11,878 nt of DNA from Pseudomonadota bacterium (lineage in GTDB: Bacteria > Pseudomonadota > Alphaproteobacteria > Rhizobiales > Devosiaceae), in contig JAEYYP010000226.1 of assembly GCA_023428425.1 (NCBI GenBank), forward strand, positions 1 to 11,878, read 5' to 3'. A program made the position numbers and the translations under genes. The notes under the pieces are model-generated. The model saw only the letters and a program-made list of their open reading frames with translations. It searched no databases and was not told the DNA's origin. Shown piece by piece: positions 6,841 to 11,878 of the stretch; the first letter of the stretch is position 1; every line of letters begins with the position of its first letter.

Positions 6841-6873
6841 CCCGCCCGGCGAAAACCGGGCGGGTTCATTTTT
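6841..6873 (+). terminator. Rho-independent terminator
   Basis: A 9-bp perfect stem, CCCGCCCGG (6841-6849) with CCGGGCGGG (6856-6864), has a CGAAAA loop and is followed by TTCATTTTT. It ends the small-gene block. There is no T-run on the opposite strand, so it probably acts in one direction. Confidence 0.88.
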
Positions 6874-6902
6874 GCCCACAGGTCCCCTCACAACTACAAG
6901 GT

Positions 6903-6974
6903 GTCATCCCTGCGAACGCAGGGACCCAACTCCACAACTTCGCCGACGGCGACGTAACTGCCCGCAGGGATGAC
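6903..6974. repeat. REP-like palindromic element between converging genes
   Basis: GTCATCCCTGCG (6903-6914) and its perfect complement CGCAGGGATGAC (6963-6974) bound a 72-bp element. The left arm also forms a tight hairpin with the bases just inside it (TCCCTGCG-AA-CGCAGGGA, 6907-6924). A second small hairpin, CGCC-GAC-GGCG, sits at 6941-6951. On the minus strand it translates to WVPAFAGMT, a tell-tale of dispersed palindromes that are often mis-annotated as proteins in Proteobacteria. It lies between the terminator of the + strand block and the pepT stop, a typical REP position, and may protect the 3' end of the pepT mRNA. Copy number cannot be seen from one window. Confidence 0.7.
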
Positions 6975-7005
6975 GACCTCAGCGTCCCCAAGGTTGCTTG
7001 CTCGC

Positions 7006-8238
7006 CTACGCCCTCTCCTCCCAGACCTTGGCCAGTTCCACCAGCGTGGCGACTGCCTTCTCCATGTCCTGCCGGCTCACCCATTCGAGCGGTGAGTGAA
7101 AGGCATGGCCGCCTGCAAAGATGTTCGGGCACGGCAGCCCCATGAAGCTCAACCGCGACCCATCCGTACCGCCGCGGATCGAGCCGCGCTTCGGCGTCAG
7201 CCCGGCCCGCCGGATCGCCTCGATGGCGTTCTCGACGATCTCCGGATTGCGGTCCAGAACCTCCTTCATGTTGCGGTACTGTTCCTTGACGGTGAAGGTG
7301 TACGTCGACCCCGGATATCCAGAGATCACCCCTTTGACGATCCCTTCGAGCAGCGCCTCCTTGGCGTGCAGCCCGGCGGTCACGAAGTCGCGGATGATGA
7401 AGCCGAGCCGGGCCTCCGCCATGGTGCCGCTCACGCCCACCGGATGGATGAAGCCTTCGCGTCCCTCGGTCGTCTCTGGCGACTGGTCTTTGGGCAGCCG
7501 GGCAATGATCTCGCCGGCTATCTTGATCGCGTTCTCCATCCGACCCTTGGCGAACCCCGGATGCATCGCCACGCCGGCAATGGAAATCTCCACTCCATCC
7601 GCCGAGAAGGTCTCATCCTCGATATCGCCGGCGGTCTCGCCATCGATGGTGTATCCGAACTGTGCGCCCAGCTTGCCGAGGTCTGCCTTGTCCACGCCGC
7701 GCCCGATCTCCTCGTCGGGCGTCAGCAGCAACTTGATCGCTCCGTGCCGGATCGACGGATCGCGCATCAGCATATCGGCCGCCGTGACGATCTCCGCGAG
7801 CCCGGCCTTGTCGTCCGCTCCGAGCAGCGTCGTGCCATCCGACGTGACGATGTCGTTGCCGATCTGGGCGGCGAGCTCGGGGTGTTCGGTTACCCGGATC
7901 ACCCGCGTGGAGTCGCCGGGGAGCCGGATGTCGCCACCCTGGTAGTTATGCACGATCTGTGGCTTCACGTTCGTGCCGGTGAAGTCCGGCGCTGTGTCCA
8001 TATGCGAGCACCAGCAGATGACCGGCACCGCCTTGTCGGTATTGGCCGGGACCGTCGCGTAGACATAGCCATGCTCGTCGAGATGCGCGTCGCTGAGCCC
8101 GATGGCGCGCAATTCCTCCACCAGCACGCGCCCCAGATTCTTCTGCTTGTCCGTCGACGGCTGGCTCGTCGAGCCGGCATCAGACTGGGTATCGATGGTC
8201 ACGTAGCGGAGGAAGCGGTCGAGCACGGTGTCGGACAT
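7006..8238 (-). CDS. pepT: Peptidase T (tripeptide aminopeptidase, M20B family)
   Basis: A 410-residue cytosolic di-zinc aminopeptidase that releases the N-terminal residue of tripeptides; E. coli PepT is 408 residues. The full M20B metal and catalytic set is present: His79 and Asp81 in CSHMDTAPDF, Asp142 in LLGADDKAG, Glu176/Glu177 in TPDEEIGRG, Asp199 in YTIDGETAG and His381 in GGHAFHSPLEW. The substrate-binding block RGGTDGSRLSFMGLPCPN (355-372) is also intact. The start is the ATG at 8236-8238, matching the family's N-terminus; only a weak GAGAGA precedes it. It lies 60 bp downstream of the lipid-kinase gene on the same strand and has no obvious promoter of its own, so it may be read through from that gene's EcfG-type promoter. 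No unusual residues were seen. Confidence 0.95.
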   Translation of the reverse strand: MSDTVLDRFLRYVTIDTQSDAGSTSQPSTDKQKNLGRVLVEELRAIGLSDAHLDEHGYVYATVPANTDKAVPVICWCSHMDTAPDFTGTNVKPQIVHNYQGGDIRLPGDSTRVIRVTEHPELAAQIGNDIVTSDGTTLLGADDKAGLAEIVTAADMLMRDPSIRHGAIKLLLTPDEEIGRGVDKADLGKLGAQFGYTIDGETAGDIEDETFSADGVEISIAGVAMHPGFAKGRMENAIKIAGEIIARLPKDQSPETTEGREGFIHPVGVSGTMAEARLGFIIRDFVTAGLHAKEALLEGIVKGVISGYPGSTYTFTVKEQYRNMKEVLDRNPEIVENAIEAIRRAGLTPKRGSIRGGTDGSRLSFMGLPCPNIFAGGHAFHSPLEWVSRQDMEKAVATLVELAKVWEERA

Positions 8239-8298
8239 GGCGGGAATCTCTCGGATGGTCCCCGGACCCTACCCTCCCTGAACCGCGCGGCGCCACCC

Positions 8299-9234
8299 TC
8301 ACGCCGCCTCGCTGCTCGCCTCGGCAGTCGGGGCCTCCACCATCGGCAGGATGGCCTGCAACGCCCCCGGATGCACTTTCAGCTCCACGCGCCGGTCCAG
8401 CGCGACGAGCTCGCCGTCGATCACCGCCTGCGCCGACGCCTTCCGCCGCGGAAAGCTGAGGGTCACCTGCTCCACTCGCCGCTCAGAGACCCGCGGATGG
8501 TGCTTCCAGGTCCCGACCAGCAGCGAGACCACCAGTCGCGCCAGCTCGGTCGACGGCATCGGCCGCACCACGTAGACGCCCAGTACCCCCTGGTCCACCT
8601 GTTCGGCATAGGGCACGTGCCCCTCGCCCAACAGGTTGTTGCTGATCGCGATGGCGGTGGCGCGGCGGTGCTCGATGCCGCCGGGTGTGCGGATTTCGGC
8701 GTCGAAGATCAGCGGCCGCGACAGCGTCGCCGTCATGGCGCGCACGCTGGCCACGATCTTCCCCATCCGGCTCCGATACGGCAGTTCCTCGCGGATCCGC
8801 ACCAGCCGCGAGTGCATGCCGACGGAGAACTGGTGCACGAACGGCCGGCCGTTCGCCGTCGCGATGTCGACCCGCCCGATTCGCCCCGCCGCCAGTGCCC
8901 GCAGCGCCGCCGACAGATCGAGCGGCAGACCCAGCGATCGCGCAAAGAGGTTCATGGTCCCCGCCGGCAGCACGGCCAGTGGTTTCTGGTGACGAAAGCA
9001 ACTCGCTGCCGCCGCGGAAATCGTGCCGTCGCCGCCCCCCGCCAGCAGCACGTCGGCATCGGCGCTGCGCGCCACCGCATCGAGCGCGCCGATCAGGTCC
9101 GCTCCGCTGACGACGCGGCAGTCGAGGCTGTGTCCCGCTTCCGCGAACACGCTGGTTGCCTCGTTGACGAACGCGGCCATGTCGAGCGTCCGGAACGTCC
9201 CGCCATCGCTGTTGAATACCCCGATGAACCGCAT
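8299..9234 (-). CDS. Diacylglycerol kinase family lipid kinase (YegS-like)
   Basis: A 311-residue protein of the DAGK catalytic family, slightly longer than E. coli YegS (299). These enzymes transfer phosphate from ATP to diacylglycerol or related lipids at the inner membrane, feeding phosphatidate back into phospholipid synthesis. The nucleotide site GGGDGT lies at 66-71 and the family motif PAGTMNLFARSLGLP at 90-104. The N-terminal NSDGG (8-12) replaces the more usual N-P-x-S-G-type motif. The C-terminal beta-domain contains VIDGELV. There is no signal peptide, as expected for a peripheral membrane enzyme. ATG 9234 is preceded by GGAGG at good spacing. A perfect EcfG-type promoter sits in the 64-bp gap after the histidine-kinase gene, so this gene is probably stress-induced independently of the kinase. 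Exact lipid substrate unknown. Confidence 0.9.
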   Translation of the reverse strand: MRFIGVFNSDGGTFRTLDMAAFVNEATSVFAEAGHSLDCRVVSGADLIGALDAVARSADADVLLAGGGDGTISAAAASCFRHQKPLAVLPAGTMNLFARSLGLPLDLSAALRALAAGRIGRVDIATANGRPFVHQFSVGMHSRLVRIREELPYRSRMGKIVASVRAMTATLSRPLIFDAEIRTPGGIEHRRATAIAISNNLLGEGHVPYAEQVDQGVLGVYVVRPMPSTELARLVVSLLVGTWKHHPRVSERRVEQVTLSFPRRKASAQAVIDGELVALDRRVELKVHPGALQAILPMVEAPTAEASSEAA

Positions 9235-9271
9235 GTTGCCCTCCGGAAGCCGATGCTCCCGCAGCAGCTCG

Positions 9272-9297
9272 AACGGCCTTCCCCCGGCCGCGGTTCC
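9272..9297 (-). promoter_or_regulatory. EcfG (general stress response) promoter, perfect match
   Basis: Read on the minus strand: GGAAC (9297-9293), 17 bases, CGTT (9275-9272), an exact match to the EcfG consensus. It starts one base past the stop codon of the sensor-kinase gene. The -10 element lies 37 bases before the lipid-kinase ATG at 9234, so it is placed to drive that gene. Confidence 0.85.
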
Positions 9298-9298
9298 G

Positions 9299-10714
9299 TC
9301 AGCGCCGGTCCGCCGCGAGATTCGGCAGGGTCACCTTGACCACGGTGCCCCCGCCCTCGCGCGCAGCATAGTCCGCCGCGCCACCAAACTGCCGCGCGAG
9401 TTGCTTGATGATCACCGCGCCTAGGCCAGATCCGGTTGCCCCGCCTTCCGGCAGGCCCTGCCCGTCATCCTCGATCCGGATCTCGGGCACTCCATCGTCC
9501 CCGCGCAGGAACCGGATCCAGATGCTGCCGCCTTGTCCCGGCCCGAACGCGTGCTTCACCGCGTTGGTGACGAGTTCGCTGACCACGATGCCGAGCGTCG
9601 TGGCATCGCGCGCCGCAACCACCATTGTGGCAAGATCCCGGTGGAAGACGATCGGCTTGTCCGCGGGCACGGTGGTGTTCAGGTCCTCGACCACCGCTGT
9701 CAGGAAATCCGCCGCGTCCGTGGTCTCGAGGTCGTCGCCGAGCCGCAGCCGCCGATGGGCGGAGGCGATGGCCTGCACCCGCCCCTGCGCCGCTTCGAGC
9801 GCTTCGCGTACCTCTTCGGAACCGGATCGCGCCTGTTGCAGACCGAGCAGAGACGAGACCGTCGCCAGCGAATTCCCGATCCGGTGGTTGGTGTCCTGCA
9901 GCAGCGTCTCCAGCCGGGCCCGTTCCCGTTCGGCGCGGCCGCGTGCTTCCTCGGCCTCGGCCGTCCTCGCCCGCACATGCGCCTCGAGTTCTTCGTTGAG
10001 GATGATCAGCCTGTTTTCGCGCTGGGCCAGACGCGCCACCTGCTGCTGTGCCCGGGTGAACAGCGCATAGGCGAGGATCGCCGCCGCCCCCAGCGCGGAA
10101 AGGATGGCCACCACCAGCAGCTGCCGGTACCCGTCCATCTGGCGGTTGCGTTCCGCCAGCCTCGTGTCCTCTTCGGCTTTGAAGGCTCGCAGCGTTGCGC
10201 GGATCGTGTCCATCAACGCCTTCCCTTCGTCCGACCGAAGCAACGCCAGCGCACTTGCCGCGTCGCCGCTCGACATCAGCTCGATCGTCCGCGCCATCTC
10301 GGCCCGCTTCGCCACGAGCGCGGGCTCCAGCTGGTCGACGCGGGGGCGCTGGGTCGAGTTGTCACCGACCATCCGCAACAGTTCGCGGTAGGTGCTGTCG
10401 ATCGAAGCCACCGCGCGATCATAGGGGTCGAGATAGCGGGGGTCTCGCGTCAGCAGGTATCCGCGCTGACCGGTCTCGGCGTCCACCACCGCGAGCATCA
10501 GTTCGCTCGCCTGGCGGCGTACCACGTGGTTGTCGGCGATGTCCACCAGCTGGTTGTCGACGGTCCGCACCAGGAACAGCGACGCTGCCGCGGCCACCAG
10601 CACCAGCATCATCGACAAGACGATTGCGACCCGACGCACCGAACCGGGTCGGATCGTTTGAACGGCGGAGCTTTGGGCCATATCGGTCATGGACAGGCGT
10701 GCCTTCGGTTGCAT
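9299..10714 (-). CDS. CHASE3-domain sensor histidine kinase, HisKA_2 (HRXXN) type
   Basis: A 471-residue inner-membrane kinase. It has a membrane helix at about 28-49 and a periplasmic CHASE3 domain at about 53-190 with the core AVVDAETGQRGYLLTRDP (75-92). A second membrane helix at about 197-219 is followed by a coiled coil at about 222-272. The phospho-acceptor is His277 in LLQDTNHRIGNSL, an H-R-x-x-N box typical of HisKA_2 rather than HisKA. The ATPase domain has ELVTNAVKHAF (N box, 380-390), EDDGQGLP (416-423), GSGLG (429-433) and GGGT (454-457). In Alphaproteobacteria, HRXXN kinases commonly phosphorylate PhyR and so switch on EcfG. That link is an inference here, supported by EcfG-type promoters in the neighbourhood. 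No response regulator is fused or immediately adjacent. The start at ATG 10714 has only a weak ribosome site; ATGs at 10690 and 10681 are alternatives. Confidence 0.92.
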   Translation of the reverse strand: MQPKARLSMTDMAQSSAVQTIRPGSVRRVAIVLSMMLVLVAAAASLFLVRTVDNQLVDIADNHVVRRQASELMLAVVDAETGQRGYLLTRDPRYLDPYDRAVASIDSTYRELLRMVGDNSTQRPRVDQLEPALVAKRAEMARTIELMSSGDAASALALLRSDEGKALMDTIRATLRAFKAEEDTRLAERNRQMDGYRQLLVVAILSALGAAAILAYALFTRAQQQVARLAQRENRLIILNEELEAHVRARTAEAEEARGRAERERARLETLLQDTNHRIGNSLATVSSLLGLQQARSGSEEVREALEAAQGRVQAIASAHRRLRLGDDLETTDAADFLTAVVEDLNTTVPADKPIVFHRDLATMVVAARDATTLGIVVSELVTNAVKHAFGPGQGGSIWIRFLRGDDGVPEIRIEDDGQGLPEGGATGSGLGAVIIKQLARQFGGAADYAAREGGGTVVKVTLPNLAADRR

Positions 10715-10724
10715 GAATGAACCG

Positions 10725-10746
10725 CCCCGGCCAGACCCCGCCGGGG
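10725..10746 (-). other. Hairpin in the leader of the sensor-kinase gene
   Basis: CCCCGGC (10725-10731) pairs with GCCGGGG (10740-10746) around an 8-nt loop. On the minus-strand mRNA it ends 10 bases before the ATG at 10714, and the only G-rich ribosome-site candidate lies in the stem. It might limit translation, but in GC-rich DNA such stems arise by chance. Confidence 0.3.
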
Positions 10747-10808
10747 ATTGCTTGAACGCTCGATATCACTCTTGCCACCCCGCAATGGCGACAATGCGGC
10801 TTCCCCCA

Positions 10809-11567
10809 TCAGATCAGCGGGCGCTTCTGTTCGCCCAGGCCTTCCCATCCGGCAACCTCGCGCAATCCCGGCTCGTCCAGCACCTCGCAGGCCCGGCCAT
10901 GCCATTTGATCAGCTTACGGTCGGAGAGTTTTCTCAGCGTTTTGTTGGTGTGAACGATCGACAGCCCCAACGTATCGGCCACGTGCTGCTGCGAAATGGG
11001 GATCAGCAGCCGCTTTCCCTCCGTCAGCCCGACACGCGTCGCGCGCTGGTAGATGAAGGCAATAAGGTACGCGGCGCGCTCCGTTGCCGAACGACGCCCC
11101 ACGCTCAGCAGGTTCTCGTCCAGCATGCGCTCCTCGCGCGACGCCAGCCAGGTGATGTCGAACGCCAGCCCGGGATGGTTCTTGAACAGCGTCGGCAGGC
11201 TGTCGCGCTGGAACACGCACAGCACGACGGGCGAGAGCGATTCGACCGAATGCTGCATCTCGCCGATCACCGAGCCCTGCAGGCCCACCAGGTCGCCCGG
11301 CAGCAGATAGTTGAGGATCTGCCGCCTGCCATCCTCGAGCGTCTTGTAGCGGAAAGCCCAGCCCGACAGCAGGGTGAACAGCTGCGCGCTGTGCGATCCC
11401 TCGCTGAGGATCATCGAGCCGGCATCCGCCACCAGTTCTCCCCGCTTGAACCCGGAAATGAACCTCAGTTCCTCGGGCGTGAAGGCCCGGAAACTGGGAT
11501 TGCCACGCAGCACGCAGGCTTCGCAGGGCACACGTCTGGCTATCGCGGGTGGCAGGGCTTCGCTCAC
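10809..11567 (-). CDS. Crp/Fnr-family transcriptional regulator
   Basis: A 252-residue regulator with an N-terminal cyclic-nucleotide-binding-like domain at about 33-120 (jelly-roll turns EGSHSAQLFTLLSGW and YLLPGDLVGLQG) and a linking helix at about 125-155. A C-terminal winged helix spans about 160-235, with the recognition helix in ISQQHVADTLGLSIVHTNKT (191-210). There is no four-cysteine Fnr iron-sulfur cluster; the N-terminus carries only a CEAC pair (Cys15, Cys18), common among rhizobial relatives. The ligand cannot be read from sequence, and the classical cAMP-binding R-S pattern is not seen. The start is GTG 11567, because an in-frame TGA lies at 11571-11573, just upstream. The ribosome site is weak. 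The gene is divergent from a response regulator and 94 bp upstream of the sensor kinase on the same strand, so it may be co-transcribed with the kinase. Confidence 0.9.
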   Translation of the reverse strand: MSEALPPAIARRVPCEACVLRGNPSFRAFTPEELRFISGFKRGELVADAGSMILSEGSHSAQLFTLLSGWAFRYKTLEDGRRQILNYLLPGDLVGLQGSVIGEMQHSVESLSPVVLCVFQRDSLPTLFKNHPGLAFDITWLASREERMLDENLLSVGRRSATERAAYLIAFIYQRATRVGLTEGKRLLIPISQQHVADTLGLSIVHTNKTLRKLSDRKLIKWHGRACEVLDEPGLREVAGWEGLGEQKRPLI

Positions 11568-11626
11568 GGTTCAACCCGCTGATTTCTTGCCGATCTCGCT
11601 TCGCAACGCCAGCCCTCGACACCCGC

Positions 11627-11656
11627 TTGCTTCGAAAGCCGAATGTCTTTTTTAAA
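11627..11656 (+). promoter_or_regulatory. Candidate housekeeping-type promoter for the response regulator
   Basis: TTGCTT (11627-11632), 18 bases, TTTAAA (11651-11656), in the 146-bp divergent gap and 57 bases before ATG 11714. The match to the sigma-70 consensus is modest. No EcfG-type site was seen in this gap on either strand. Confidence 0.25.
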
Positions 11657-11713
11657 TGACCCGACCCGCTCAGGCGCTATCCCTTTGGCCTCCACTAGCG
11701 TCACGGACCCGCC

Positions 11714-11878
11714 ATGCCTGTCTTTGTCAACGTTCTCATCATCGAGGAAGAGACCCTGCTCGCCCTCGATATCGAATCCGTTCTGGCGGATCAGGGCTCG
11801 GTCCAGGTCACCCACCATCGAAGCGCCGCCGAAGTATCGAACGTTGCCGATCTGCAGGGTTTCGACCTTGCCATAGTG
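11714..11878 (+). CDS. Response-regulator receiver domain protein, N-terminal part (3' end outside window)
   Basis: The frame opens at ATG 11714 and runs off the window after 55 codons. The N-terminus MPVFVNVLIIEEETLLALDI is the first beta strand and acidic pocket of a CheY-like receiver, with Glu11-Glu13 in place of the commoner E-D-E or D-D. GFDLAIV (49-55) is the third beta strand, and the phospho-acceptor Asp would be expected as the very next residue, outside the window. In Rhizobiales, short single-domain receivers of this look occur near HRXXN kinases, but whether an output domain follows cannot be seen. It is transcribed divergently from the Crp/Fnr gene. Partnership with the nearby CHASE3 kinase is possible but unproven. 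Confidence 0.82.
   Translation, partial: MPVFVNVLIIEEETLLALDIESVLADQGSVQVTHHRSAAEVSNVADLQGFDLAIV

Noticed and set aside
6866..7132. 88-codon minus-strand frame overlapping the pepT 3' end
   Set aside because: It reads through the REP-like palindrome (WVPAFAGMT signature) and into pepT in another frame; a known type of spurious ORF.
7096..9339. 747-codon open frame on the plus strand opposite pepT and the lipid kinase
   Set aside because: It has the same GC-phase artefact, spans two real genes and their gap, and the product is Arg/His/Pro-rich without domain signals.
10715..10808. EcfG-type promoter upstream of the sensor kinase
   Set aside because: A minus-strand CGTT exists near 10757, but the bases at the proper spacing read GGTGG, too far from GGAAC.
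11564..11818. 84-codon minus-strand frame in the divergent gap and receiver gene
   Set aside because: It is antisense to a clear receiver domain and overlaps the Crp/Fnr start region; no family features.

Overview
The window is GC-rich, densely coding DNA with long GC-driven antisense open frames. It looks like an alphaproteobacterial chromosome, most likely Hyphomicrobiales (Rhizobiales). The gene content supports this: a fused circularly permuted ATP-grasp/alpha-E protein next to transglutaminase-like genes, an HRXXN-type (HisKA_2) sensor kinase, DUF3309 and DUF883 stress proteins, and promoter sites of the form GGAAC-N16/17-CGTT, the known signature of the alphaproteobacterial general-stress sigma factor EcfG. 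A Devosia-like genus is a guess only. No tRNA, rRNA, insertion sequence, phage or CRISPR array was seen.

Region 1 (1-4950, + strand) is a probable operon of three genes: the C-terminal part of a large DUF2126 protein cut by the window edge, an 803-residue ATP-grasp plus alpha-E fusion, and a transglutaminase-like cysteine peptidase. This set is conserved but biochemically uncharacterised. Comparative genomics suggests that it makes and trims an amide-linked peptide or peptide tag. A strong hairpin lies between the first two genes.

Region 2 (4975-6873, + strand) is a block of five small genes: a 55-residue membrane protein, a DUF3309 protein, a DUF883 (ElaB/YqjD-like) protein, a YqjE/holin-like membrane protein and a 77-residue acidic soluble protein. 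It has one perfect EcfG-type promoter at 5558-5582, two degenerate candidates (4975-5000, 6482-6506), and two clear intrinsic terminators (5438-5476, 6841-6873). It reads as a general-stress envelope module. Two of its genes, at 5064-5231 and 5241-5399, are very short and easily missed.

Region 3 (6903-6974) is a REP-like palindromic element in the gap between the converging region 2 and pepT.

Region 4 (7006-11567, - strand) reads, in transcription order, Crp/Fnr-type regulator, CHASE3 sensor histidine kinase, diacylglycerol-kinase-family lipid kinase, peptidase T. A second perfect EcfG-type promoter (9272-9297) begins one base past the kinase stop codon and drives the lipid kinase. Lipid turnover and the small membrane proteins of region 2 therefore probably belong to the same stress regulon. 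The HRXXN kinase is of the type that feeds the PhyR-NepR-EcfG switch in this class.

Region 5 (11714-end, + strand) is the start of a response-regulator receiver domain, divergent from the Crp/Fnr gene and cut just before the expected phospho-acceptor Asp.
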